This document shows positions 1-9,200 of a DNA stretch of 36,705 nt, piece by piece. The notes under the pieces were generated by a model. The model saw nothing but the letters and a program-made list of their open reading frames with translations. It was not told where the DNA came from and made no database searches. Every line of letters begins with the position of its first letter. Position 1 is the stretch's first letter. A program made the translations under genes and the position numbers. This DNA is from an uncultured Bacteroidota bacterium (lineage in GTDB: Bacteria; Bacteroidota; Bacteroidia; Chitinophagales; Chitinophagaceae), in contig CAIYJV010000290.1 in NCBI GenBank assembly GCA_903926605.1, positions 1-36,705 of the forward strand, written 5' to 3'.

Positions 1-893
1 GTCTGAATGTACGTATCATAAGTAAAACAGACATTGTGAAAAATACCGATATTCCGATAATTGGCGAGATCGGCAATAATGCCACGGGCGAAAATATTGT
101 TATCGACCGGGGAAGCCGGACATTGATATCCGAGCAGTTCAGGGCATTGAGGACGAGTCTGCAGTTTTTACTTACAGATTCAGAGAAGAAGTCACTTATG
201 ATCACTTCGAGCATGAGTAGTGAGGGTAAGTCTTTTATAGGTCTCAATCTATCCATGACGCTGGCCCTGTCTGGCAAAAAAGTAGTGCTGGTAGAATTTG
301 ACCTTAGAAAGCCGAAGACGGCGAAGATGCTGGGAATAATGTATGAAACCGGTTATTCGAACTATGTGATAGGTAAACATTCTATAGAAGAGATTATTGT
401 GCCCTCCGGTGTCAACGAGAATTTGTTTATTGTGCCGGCGGGACCGATACCACCCAATCCGTCGGAGTTGATGTTGCTGAAAAAAACGGACGAGATGTTT
501 CATTACCTAAAAGAGAATTTTGACTATGTGGTAATTGATACTTCACCGATTGGTCTGGTTGCGGATGCGCAGTTGCTGGCAAAGTACATAGATACAGTGC
601 TTTATATAGTAAGGCAGGGTGTTACTTACAAACAGCAATTGAATATTGCCAACGAAATATTCATACATGGGAAAATGCCAAATATGGGCATCGTTATGAA
701 CGACGTTGTGGCGAACCGCGGATTTGCTTACGGATACGGGTATGAAGAAGGCTACGGCTATGGTTACGGCTATGGTTATGGCTATGGTTACGGCTATGGT
801 TATGGAAGCTATGGAGATGGCTATTACATAAATAACAAAGACAAATCCAAATCTAATAAGTCTGGAAAGAACCGCAAAGGCTCTGACAGTTGA
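1..893 (+). CDS. Wzc-type tyrosine kinase (BY-kinase) for polysaccharide export, 3' part only
   Basis: This is the cytoplasmic ATPase half of a bacterial tyrosine kinase of the Wzc/CpsD type, which controls capsule or exopolysaccharide chain export by autophosphorylating a C-terminal tyrosine cluster. The frame is open to the left edge (first full codon at base 3), so the N-terminal Wzz-like membrane part lies outside the window; the GTG at 36 is an internal codon. Counting from that GTG, a typical linker (DIPIIGEIG) precedes the ExxRxLRTSL helix at about 33-43. Walker A (SSMSSEGKS) is at 58-66, Walker A' (VLVEFDLRKPK) at 84-94 and Walker B (VVIDTSP) at 165-171. The tail from about 231 has 15 tyrosines, mostly alternating with glycine, and then a Lys/Ser-rich end. 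An ABC permease gene starts 40 bp downstream, consistent with one polysaccharide operon. Family assignment is firm; the polymer is unknown. Confidence 0.9.
   Translation, partial: LNVRIISKTDIVKNTDIPIIGEIGNNATGENIVIDRGSRTLISEQFRALRTSLQFLLTDSEKKSLMITSSMSSEGKSFIGLNLSMTLALSGKKVVLVEFDLRKPKTAKMLGIMYETGYSNYVIGKHSIEEIIVPSGVNENLFIVPAGPIPPNPSELMLLKKTDEMFHYLKENFDYVVIDTSPIGLVADAQLLAKYIDTVLYIVRQGVTYKQQLNIANEIFIHGKMPNMGIVMNDVVANRGFAYGYGYEEGYGYGYGYGYGYGYGYGYGSYGDGYYINNKDKSKSNKSGKNRKGSDS
750..803 (+). repeat. Imperfect 6-bp tandem repeat encoding (Gly-Tyr)x9
   Basis: Nine consecutive GGY-TAY codon pairs (GGC/GGT then TAT/TAC) form an imperfect hexanucleotide microsatellite inside the tyrosine-kinase gene. 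It encodes most of the C-terminal tyrosine cluster. The unit count could change by slippage without a frameshift, because the unit is a multiple of three. Confidence 0.9.
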
Positions 894-933
894 GTTTTTT
901 TATGCTCAAATGACTGAATAACAAACAAAAAAA

Positions 934-1797
934 ATGAATAGCGGTTCGGCAAATAGCGAAGATTGGGATATTGAAATTGGCGGGAAAACCAGGACTGGTA
1001 TTCTTGACCTAAAGGAAATGTGGCGATACCGGGATCTTATGTTGCTTTTCGTGAAAAGGGACATTGTAGTGGTTTACAAGCAAACGGTTTTGGGACCACT
1101 TTGGTTTGTACTGCAGCCGTTGTTCACTACTTTTATTTTTGTGGTGTTGTTCGGTAGGATAGCAGGTTTGTCACCCGACGGAGTGCCTCAGTTTGCGTTT
1201 TACCTGATTGGCATTACGCTTTGGAGTTATTTTTCAGAGACACTTACCATCACTTCAAAAACTTTTACTGACAACGCCAATATCTTCGGCAAAGTATATT
1301 TTCCAAGGGCGATAATTCCGGTAGCAAAACTTTGTTCCGGGTTTTTGAAATTCCTGATGCAGTTTGCGTTCTTTTTTGTGTTTTGGCTTTACTATGTGCT
1401 TTACACCAAGCAGATTACGCCCAACTGGTTTGTACTTCTTTCGCCAATCGTACTTCTGCTTATAGTACTCATGTCTTTGGGCGTAGGTCTTATAGTGAGC
1501 TCGCTTACCACTAAATACAGGGACCTTACCTTTCTGGTAAATTTTGGAGTTCAGCTCATGATGTATGCCACGCCAGTGGCTTACTCGATGTCTAATGCAA
1601 AGCTGAGTAGGTATATGAAGTGGATCTGGATCAACCCGCTGACTTCTTTGTTCGAGGTGTTTAAGTATGGTTTTCTGGGAAAGGGTGTAATTAGTCCCTG
1701 GTGGCTTGTTTATAGTGTAGCCGTTACCATATTTTTCGTGATCGCCGGCCTCATCATTTTCAACCGTGTGGAACGCAGGTTCATTGACACAGTCTGA
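934..1797 (+). CDS. ABC-2 type polysaccharide export permease (Wzm/TagG-like)
   Basis: This is a 287-residue inner-membrane permease of the O-antigen/teichoic-acid exporter family. It would move a lipid-linked polysaccharide across the cytoplasmic membrane when paired with a Wzt-type ATPase. The N-terminus is cytoplasmic and carries the family's interface region (MWRYRDLMLLFVKRD followed by YKQTVLGPLW). About six hydrophobic segments follow, with the typical motifs FPRAIIP near 127 and ATPVAYS near 212, and INPLTSLFE near 233. Length is normal for the family. It lies 40 bp after the tyrosine kinase and is probably co-transcribed with it. The usual adjacent ATP-binding gene is absent: the next gene, 94 bp downstream, encodes an unrelated TPR membrane protein. 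The ATPase may lie upstream of the window. Confidence 0.9.
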   Translation: MNSGSANSEDWDIEIGGKTRTGILDLKEMWRYRDLMLLFVKRDIVVVYKQTVLGPLWFVLQPLFTTFIFVVLFGRIAGLSPDGVPQFAFYLIGITLWSYFSETLTITSKTFTDNANIFGKVYFPRAIIPVAKLCSGFLKFLMQFAFFFVFWLYYVLYTKQITPNWFVLLSPIVLLLIVLMSLGVGLIVSSLTTKYRDLTFLVNFGVQLMMYATPVAYSMSNAKLSRYMKWIWINPLTSLFEVFKYGFLGKGVISPWWLVYSVAVTIFFVIAGLIIFNRVERRFIDTV

Positions 1798-1891
1798 TGT
1801 GACAGATGCATTGTTTATATGCGCTGCGCAATGGTTTTGAGTATAGACAATCTTTAAAGCTACCCGTAACTAACAGAGATCAAGACCCTTT

Positions 1892-4117
1892 ATGGCAAAT
1901 ACAGGTACCATAAAATCTGGAGACCACAAAGTTGCAGGCACGAAAAATGCCTTGCCTGAAAAAAACTGGTTCAGACGTTTTTTTTATTCCGGTGAGCGCA
2001 AGTCGCAATATGTTTTTTTTGCTGTATTATGCTTGTTGCTTTACGGAAACACACTGGGCAACGACTATGTACTGGACGACATTCTCGTACTACGGGACAA
2101 CACTCTGGTGATACAGGGGATAAAAGCTATTCCGCGGTTGTTGGCCACTACGCATATGTATGGCTACCTGAACATTGCCAACGATCTATATCGACCCTTG
2201 TCGCTGGTAATGTTTGCCATAGAATACCAGTTTTTTGGTCCCAATCCTGCCGTGGGCCATTTTTTCAATATACTGGTTTTTGTGGGCTGTGTTTGTTTGT
2301 TGTACCGTTTTTTGAATGCGTTTCTTGGCCCTGGAAAAATATTCGTAGCATTTTTTGCAACCCTGATATTCGCGGTGCATCCCATACACACCGAGGTTGT
2401 GGCAAACATTAAAAGCCGCGATGAGTTGCTGTGTTTTCTTTTTTCGATGCTCGCATTACTCAGGTTTCTGGCATACCAGGAAAAAGGGAAAACCGGGCAG
2501 GTGGTGCTCGCCGGGTTTTTCCTATTCCTGGCATTGTTGTCTAAGGAGACAGCAATTACGCTTGTTGGTGTACTTGCGGTTTTGTTTTTAGTAAATCGCA
2601 CCGGGGCGAGAATGCGGTCGGCAACGGTACTGGGAGTTGCTTTATTGTCCAGTGGCGTTTTCCTGGGTTTGCGGTATTGGGTGCTGCACCGGTTCCATTT
2701 CGAGATGGCCAATAGCACTCAGGAGTTCGCTATTAACGCACTGTTTGGTGCACCCTCGGCTACGACACGGTTTGCTACAGAGATCTATGTGTTGGGCAAT
2801 TATCTAAAGTTGTTATTCGTGCCGTATCCGCTGTTGTGTTTTTATTCTTACAGCAGCATTCCCTTCGTCACATTTTCAGACCCTCTGGCATTGATGGCGA
2901 CCATTGTTAACGCTGGTTTATTAGGTTTGGCAGTGTGGCGGCTCCTACGGAACAGGAAGGATGCCGTGGCGTTTGGCATTTTGTTTTACTTTATCACACT
3001 TTCGCTTACGACCAATATTTTCTTCCTTATCGGTTCGCAGATGTCTGAGCGATTTTTGTTTTTGCCGTCTGTCGGTTTTTGTCTGGCTATTGCTGTATTT
3101 GCCGATCGGGTAGGGGTTGGGAACGAATCAGACCCTAAGGGTGAACGTACGACCCGACTGGTGTTTTTGTCGGCGCTCCCGGTCTTGTTGGTTTTTTGTG
3201 GGTTGACGATGGAACGTAATTTGGACTGGCAGACGAATTTCAGACTGTACCAGACAGATGCCAGACATGCGCCTGATGATTGCAGGTTGAACCATTTTTA
3301 CGCAGTTGCACTGATGCATCAGGCCCATGATGAGCCTGATGCGGTGGAAAAAAGAAACCTGTACCACGAGGCGATAGGATACCTGGATCATGCTATTTCC
3401 ATATACCCGGAGTTTGTGGAAGCCCACATGCAACTCGGTGTGCTTTATGATGCCCTGAAAATGTATGACTCTGCTGAACGGCACGACAAAATTGCCTTGC
3501 AGATGAATCAAGTGAACTCGCTGGCTTCCAATGCGCTGGCAGGGATATACTATGCCCAGAAGAAATACACGGATGCGATAACTATGTATCGCAAGACAAT
3601 GGCCATTGACCCTAATCTGAAGATGGCGCGTATAAATATGGCTCATTGCTTCCAGGAGGCAGGTATGTATGATTCGGCTATTGTTTATTTCAGACGCGTA
3701 CTGGCTATAGACCCCGGTCTGGTGATGGCCAACCAATGTATGGCGCAGTCTTTTTTTCAGTTGCAGCAATGGGATTCAGCGTCGGCGTATTTTGGCCGTG
3801 TCGTACAATTGAAGCCTGACGATGCAGACGATATGAACAATCAGGGTGTAGTATGGATGACGGCTGGGCGGGACAGTCTGGCTATAAATGTTTTTGAAAC
3901 TTTGGTACACCGGTTTCAGTCCTACGCAAGAGCATACAGCAACCTCGGTGTGCTCTATCAGCGCAACGGTGATTACCGAAAGTCTAACTTTTATTTTCTA
4001 CGACAATTACAGATCAATCCGCGCGACCGGTCTAACGTTGCGGCTATTGCAAGCAACTATACCCGCTTGGGATTGAAAGACAGTGCGAGGATGTTTCAGC
4101 CGGTAGAAATAAAGTAG
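1892..4117 (+). CDS. TMTC-like multi-pass membrane protein with C-terminal TPRs (putative GT-C glycosyltransferase)
   Basis: This 741-residue protein has about ten hydrophobic segments between residues 37 and 440, then roughly eight tetratricopeptide repeats (about 445-735). The architecture and several motifs resemble the TMTC/DUF1736 group of GT-C O-mannosyltransferase-like proteins: an acidic pair in the first extracytoplasmic loop (GNDYVLDDI, D62-D63), an HPIHTEVVANIKSRDEL loop near 160-180, and an ERFLFLPSVGF segment near 387-397. GT-C enzymes use polyprenyl-phosphate sugars and an acidic residue in that first loop. The TPRs probably lie on the periplasmic side and could present acceptor proteins. 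It follows the polysaccharide permease by 94 bp and may belong to the same locus. I infer a glycosyltransferase; donor and acceptor cannot be read from sequence. Confidence 0.75.
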   Translation: MANTGTIKSGDHKVAGTKNALPEKNWFRRFFYSGERKSQYVFFAVLCLLLYGNTLGNDYVLDDILVLRDNTLVIQGIKAIPRLLATTHMYGYLNIANDLYRPLSLVMFAIEYQFFGPNPAVGHFFNILVFVGCVCLLYRFLNAFLGPGKIFVAFFATLIFAVHPIHTEVVANIKSRDELLCFLFSMLALLRFLAYQEKGKTGQVVLAGFFLFLALLSKETAITLVGVLAVLFLVNRTGARMRSATVLGVALLSSGVFLGLRYWVLHRFHFEMANSTQEFAINALFGAPSATTRFATEIYVLGNYLKLLFVPYPLLCFYSYSSIPFVTFSDPLALMATIVNAGLLGLAVWRLLRNRKDAVAFGILFYFITLSLTTNIFFLIGSQMSERFLFLPSVGFCLAIAVFADRVGVGNESDPKGERTTRLVFLSALPVLLVFCGLTMERNLDWQTNFRLYQTDARHAPDDCRLNHFYAVALMHQAHDEPDAVEKRNLYHEAIGYLDHAISIYPEFVEAHMQLGVLYDALKMYDSAERHDKIALQMNQVNSLASNALAGIYYAQKKYTDAITMYRKTMAIDPNLKMARINMAHCFQEAGMYDSAIVYFRRVLAIDPGLVMANQCMAQSFFQLQQWDSASAYFGRVVQLKPDDADDMNNQGVVWMTAGRDSLAINVFETLVHRFQSYARAYSNLGVLYQRNGDYRKSNFYFLRQLQINPRDRSNVAAIASNYTRLGLKDSARMFQPVEIK

Positions 4118-4125
4118 TAGTGCGT

Positions 4126-5916
4126 TTACCTGTGTGGGAAATCGTCGTACATTTTTTCAATTTCGGCGGCGTATTTCTGGTCTATTACTTTTCTTTTTAC
4201 TTTCAGAGACGGTGTAAGTTCTCCGTTGTCTATAGTCCATTCGCCACCAAGGAGCACAAATTTTTTCACTTGTTCCGGATGACTGAATAATGGGTTCATT
4301 TCGTCTATTTGTTGCTGAATACACGCAACGACCTGAGGCAGTTTTACCAGTTCGTTGTCTTTGTCAGGAATTTGTATCGCCGGAAATTTTTCTTTCAGGT
4401 ATTTTCGGAGCTGGGAGAAAGAAGGTACGATGAGAGCACCTACAAATTTTCGTCCGTTACCGGTCACCATCATTTGTTCAATAAATGGGCTTTCCTTCAT
4501 TTTGTTTTCAACGGCCTGTGGTGCCACATACTTACCTCCGGAGGTTTTGAAAATCTCTTTTTTTCGGTCGGTGATTTTCAAAAAACGTCCGTCTATAAGG
4601 CTACCAATATCGCCAGTTTTAAACCAGTCGTCTTCCATAGTCGCAGCTGTAAGGTCTGGGTGTTTGTAGTATCCCATCATCACGTTGCTTCCACGCACCC
4701 ATATTTCACCGTCTTCGGCAAAACGTAATCCTACGTTTTCTATTAGTGGCCCTACAGTGCCGATCCGCCTGTTTTCGCTTTCAAAGCGGTTTACGGTAAC
4801 AACAGGTGATGTTTCGGTAAGGCCGTAGCCTTCCATGATCACCACCCTTGCCGCGGTGAAAATGCGGGCCAGTCGTTCCTGGCAGGCTGCAGACCCCACA
4901 ACTATGGCCTTTACGCTATTACCCAGCGCTGCGCGCCATTTACTGTATATGATGACGTTGGCAAGCCAAAGTTGTAAGCGATACCAAAGCGAACCCGGAT
5001 TGTGGTTGTCGTACCTGAAGCCCAGGTCGAGTGCCCAGAAGAACAAGAACTTTTTTATCCCGGTAAGCAGCATACCATTGGCCATGATACGTTCGTACAC
5101 TTTTTCAAGCAACCGGGGTACAGTTGTAAACACCAGCGGTTTCACCTCTTTAAGATTCTGCCCTATGGTGTCCATGCTTTCGGCATAGTAAATACATAGT
5201 TTACCGTGCAGGTAAACATAAGTCACCATGCGTTCGAAAATATGGTTGAGCGGAAGGAAGCTAAGAGCCTTACTGCCTTCTTCGGCAAATGTGAAGCAGG
5301 AGGTAGAATCAATTACATTGCTCACGATATTCCGGTGCGACAACATTACCCCTTTCGGGTCACCGGTCGTGCCGGATGTATAAATGATGGTGGCCAGCGT
5401 GTCTGTGCTGATCCTTGCCAGCGATGCAGTGTCCGGTGCGCGGGACGGATCACATATCTCCTTCCAGTTTTGTACGCCGGGCACTTCATTGAACGAATAG
5501 ATATACCGAAGCGTGGGTACTTCGGCAAAGGCCTCGCGGAAACGCTGGTAAATATCATTGTCTGCTACAAAGACCATCTGAACTTCTGCCTCACGAAAAA
5601 TATACGCCAGTTCATGTGGAGAGATCGTCGGATAAATGGGTGTTAAAACAGATCCACTCAATTGTGCAGCCAGATCGGTAATGATCCACTCCGGGCGATT
5701 GGGGGAAATGATAGCAATTTTCTCCTGTTCATCGGGTTGTAGCACCAGATTCTCTATACCCAGCCCGCGCATACCGCCAGCCAGGGCATTGGCGGTGTCC
5801 CAAACTTCGCGGCAGGTGTAGGTGCGCCAATTGCCATTTTCTTTGCCAGCCAGCATGACGGCATCGGGTGCGTCGCCAGCCCTTTGGGCAACAATATCAA
5901 AGAGTCGTTGCATCAT
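4126..5916 (-). CDS. Long-chain fatty acid--CoA ligase (AMP-forming acyl-CoA synthetase)
   Basis: This is a 596-residue ANL-superfamily adenylating enzyme that activates fatty acids to acyl-CoA through an acyl-AMP intermediate, probably at the inner face of the membrane. The ATP-phosphate loop (IIYTSGTTGDPKGVMLSHRN) lies at about 177-196. The adenine motif (EGYGLTETSP) is near 366, the TGD motif (WFKTGDIGSLIDG) near 438, and the hinge and C-terminal lysine region (DRKKEIFKTSGGKYVAPQ) near 455-472. Length and motif order fit the FadD15/ACSBG-like long-chain group common in Bacteroidota. The start is one of two adjacent ATG codons (5916 or 5913). It is convergent with the TMTC-like gene: the stops are only 8 bp apart and no terminator hairpin lies between them. 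It appears to be a single-gene unit. Confidence 0.92.
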   Translation of the reverse strand: MMQRLFDIVAQRAGDAPDAVMLAGKENGNWRTYTCREVWDTANALAGGMRGLGIENLVLQPDEQEKIAIISPNRPEWIITDLAAQLSGSVLTPIYPTISPHELAYIFREAEVQMVFVADNDIYQRFREAFAEVPTLRYIYSFNEVPGVQNWKEICDPSRAPDTASLARISTDTLATIIYTSGTTGDPKGVMLSHRNIVSNVIDSTSCFTFAEEGSKALSFLPLNHIFERMVTYVYLHGKLCIYYAESMDTIGQNLKEVKPLVFTTVPRLLEKVYERIMANGMLLTGIKKFLFFWALDLGFRYDNHNPGSLWYRLQLWLANVIIYSKWRAALGNSVKAIVVGSAACQERLARIFTAARVVIMEGYGLTETSPVVTVNRFESENRRIGTVGPLIENVGLRFAEDGEIWVRGSNVMMGYYKHPDLTAATMEDDWFKTGDIGSLIDGRFLKITDRKKEIFKTSGGKYVAPQAVENKMKESPFIEQMMVTGNGRKFVGALIVPSFSQLRKYLKEKFPAIQIPDKDNELVKLPQVVACIQQQIDEMNPLFSHPEQVKKFVLLGGEWTIDNGELTPSLKVKRKVIDQKYAAEIEKMYDDFPHR

Positions 5917-6242
5917 TTCCTAAATTTAGAAAAAATCTCTAAAACTATTATTTTATATTCAGGACGCTGTTGCCCAAAAAAGGATTGACTGGGAATTTCA
6001 ATGTATTACATCGGTTAGCCGATCTTTTGGTTTTCCCTCCAGAACGACCTTCCAAACCGTGTTTCATTAACTTCGGGTTGGAAAAATTAGGAGCTTTTGA
6101 CAATTGAATTATTGTAAATAATATACAATATTTTATTTTGTGCTATTTGAAAAAAAATTGTAAGTTTACTTGTAATTGTAATTTATTGAGTTTGCTAACA
6201 GGAGCGTACCTGGCAAGTATAGCACCAGACAAAAATTTACTT
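5917..6242. other. Intergenic region between divergent genes
   Basis: This is a 326-bp A/T-rich gap between the divergent acyl-CoA synthetase gene (minus) and the first giant surface-protein gene (plus). It contains a promoter-like pair at 6137-6168 for the plus-strand gene. I see no convincing promoter for the minus strand. The 35 in-frame codons upstream of ATG 6243, beginning at a TTG at 6138, overlap the promoter-like sequence and precede a good signal peptide, so I treat them as untranslated. Confidence 0.6.
6137..6168 (+). promoter_or_regulatory. Putative Bacteroidota sigma-A type promoter for the first giant surface-protein gene
   Basis: TTTG (6137-6140) is separated by 20 nt from TAAGTTTA (6161-6168), which is one mismatch from the TAnnTTTG -7 consensus. 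It lies about 75 nt upstream of the preferred ATG at 6243. Spacing fits the class; the -7 mismatch lowers confidence. Confidence 0.45.
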
Positions 6243-9200
6243 ATGAATAAGCTTTATTTTGCTTTGTCAGTAGTAGTGTTATGCGCGTTATCGGCAAAAG
6301 GACAAACTACTGTTTCGTTTACCTGCCCTACTACTACCACGACGTGGACGGTACCGGCAGGTGTAACCAGTATTCAGGTAGATGTTCAGGGGGCTAATGG
6401 TGGGTTGAACTCGGTAGAAGGTGTTCCCAGTTTCGGATATACGGTTTTGGACCGAGGCGGGCATGGAGCCCGGGTGCAAGCAACACTGGCGGTTACGCCG
6501 GGTCAGGTTTTGAATATATATGTAGGCGGAATAGGCCCCAATGGTATCACCGGTAGCAATGTGCCCGGAGGATTTAACGGCGGCGGCGGCGGTAAATATG
6601 CGCCGGGCGCAGGCCTTACACCCAATATTTGTGGCGGTGGTGGCGGCGGCGCATCGGACATAAGAATAGGCGGTACCGCGCTTGCTAACAGGGTTGTTGT
6701 TGCTGGTGGTGGTGGTGGTGCTGGAGGCAACTATGTTAATCCATATGTAGATTACGACAGAGGAGGCGACGGAGGTGGAACCACGGGCGAGGCCGGATGG
6801 GCTGGCGGCACTGTTTATGGCGGTGGCGCCGGTGGCGGTGGTACACCCACGGCTGGCGGCGGCGGTGGCGCATCCCTTGGTTTTGGTCTTGGTGCTGGTG
6901 GTGCAGGTACGCTTGGCACTGGCGGCAACGGCGGTAATAACTCGGCTGGCGGCGGCGGCGGCGGCGGATACTACGGTGGCGGCGGCAGCTGTTACAGTGG
7001 CGGAGGTGGCGGCTCGTCATACACCGACGCGGTACTGGCTACATCCGTAACTCATACACGTGGCTACAACACAGGCTGTGGTGTAGTCACTATTATAGTT
7101 CCAGGTTGTTCGGGTACGCCCACTACAGGCACAGTTTCCGCATCGGTCACATCCGGATGCGGCCCTTATACATCTGTACTCAATTTAACTGGTGCATCCG
7201 GCGGCGCGGGGATTACCTATCAATGGCAATCTTCGCCCGATGGGTTGACCTGGACCAATATCACAGGCGGCACTACATTGCCCTATACCGTCACAGTGAG
7301 TACCACTACCTATTACAGATGCGTAGTGACTTGTACCACATCAGGAATTTCTACGAACAGTGCGGCAATAGAATGTTTCGAATACCCTGTACCGGCGGCG
7401 ATCACAGGTCCTGGTACGGTGTGTACCGGCCTCACTATCACCCTTGCAGACGTAACGACCGGCGGTACCTGGAGCAGTTCTGCTTCAGGAACTGCATCCG
7501 TTGTTTCCGGAACCGGCGTGGTTACCGGTGTGGCGGCACTGGGCGGCACAGCAACCATTACTTATACCACCACCGGTGGGTGTACGGCAACCACGGTTGT
7601 CACCGTCAATACTAATCCACCCCTTATTTCCGGAAGTTTGACCGTATGTACCGGCAATACCACCACGCTCACCGACCTCACAACCGGCGGTAGCTGGACA
7701 AGTTTATCAGGTGGCATAGCTACTATAAACAGCGCTGGTGTGGTTTTTGGACTTAGTGTGGGCACGTCGGTTATTTCTTATACGCTTGGCTCCGGTTGTG
7801 CAACCGCTTCTACAGTCACTGTATATGCGACACCTGCATCTATCACCGGACCCGGCAATGTGTGTACGGGTGCAAATATTACGCTCGCAGACGTGACTCC
7901 CGGCGGCACCTGGACTAGCTCATTTCCGGGAATCGGGGGAGTAGGTTCTACCACGGGTATAGTTACGGGCGCAGGCACAGGTACTACCACGATTAGTTAT
8001 ACCACTGCTGGCGGCTGTTTTGCCACTGCGCCGGTTACAGTGAACCTCACTCCTTTACCCATATCGGGTTCTGCGTCGGTATGTCTGGGTTACAATGTAA
8101 CACTTACAGACGCCACCGCCGGTGGCAGCTGGAGTAGCACTGTGCCTCTGGTTGCTCCGATCGGCGCCGGGACTGGAATTCTTACCGGCAATACCCTGGG
8201 TACCACAACTATTTCTTATGTAATGCCCACCGGTTGCTACCAGACATACGCGGAGACCGTGAATGCGCTGCCTGGCCCGATTTCGGGAACCCCATATGTG
8301 TGCAAACTTTCTACTACTACACTCACCGATGCAGGCGGAGGCACATGGAGTAGCAGCAATGGCAGTATATCTACTGCCGGTGCGGCCACCGGTGCCATTT
8401 ACGGTGTTTCGGCGGGAACAGATACCATAACTTATACGATAGGGTCGGGGTGTTTTGTAACCCAGTCATTTACGGTGAATCCGCTTCCGGCGGCCATCTC
8501 AGGCAATGTGCCGTTTTGTGTGAACGCCACGGTTACGCTTGCAGATGCCACATCCGGCGGATCCTGGGCAATAGGTGGAACACAGGCTACTATCTCATCT
8601 ACTACAGGTGTGGCATCAGGAGTGTCTAACGGTAATCCCACAGTGACCTATACCGCTCCGGTAACAGGTTGTCAGCAAACAGCTGTGCTCACTGTGAACC
8701 CGGTTCCCGGAGCCATAGCCGGTATTTTGCTGTTGTGCGATTCGTCAACAAGCATATTGCTGAATGGGTTGACTGGCGGTGTCTGGACCAGCTCCAATAC
8801 CAGTGTGGCAACCATCAATCCCGGCACAGGCGCTGTTTTCGGCGTAAGTCCGGGACTGGACACTATAACATATACCATAGCACTTACAGGTTGTAAAACA
8901 ACTTCTACCCTTACTGTACAGCCACCGCCTGCGCCGATCGGCGGGCCAACTGCATTGTGCGTCGGGTCTAATATCACATTGAGTGACCTTATCACAGGTG
9001 GATTCTGGACCAGTGGTACAATGGCCAACGCCACAATAGATTCGTTCAGTGGCCAGGTTTCCGGGGTTAATGCCGGTACCGCTCTTATTTCTTATACGCT
9101 CGGGGTCTGTGCTACGTCGGAATTAATAACGATAAATGCAGTACCTGCTCCTATTGGCGGTCTCAATTCTGTTTGTACCGGAGGTGGCATTACCACCCTT

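Noticed and set aside
890-909. TTGAG...CTCAA hairpin at the end of the tyrosine kinase gene
   Set aside because: Only 5 bp with a 10-nt loop; too weak for a terminator and located inside an apparent operon.
2164-3769. Minus-strand ORFs antisense to the TMTC-like gene (2164-2718, 3128-3769)
   Set aside because: The sense frame has clear transmembrane and TPR patterning; the antisense products are basic and featureless.
6138-6242. Upstream TTG start adding 35 codons to the first giant gene
   Set aside because: It overlaps the promoter-like sequence and would bury the signal peptide.
6503-7050. Pro/Ala-rich minus-strand ORFs and an alternate-frame plus ORF over the Gly-rich region
   Set aside because: They are mirror images of GGN-rich codons, without a start context or protein-like composition.
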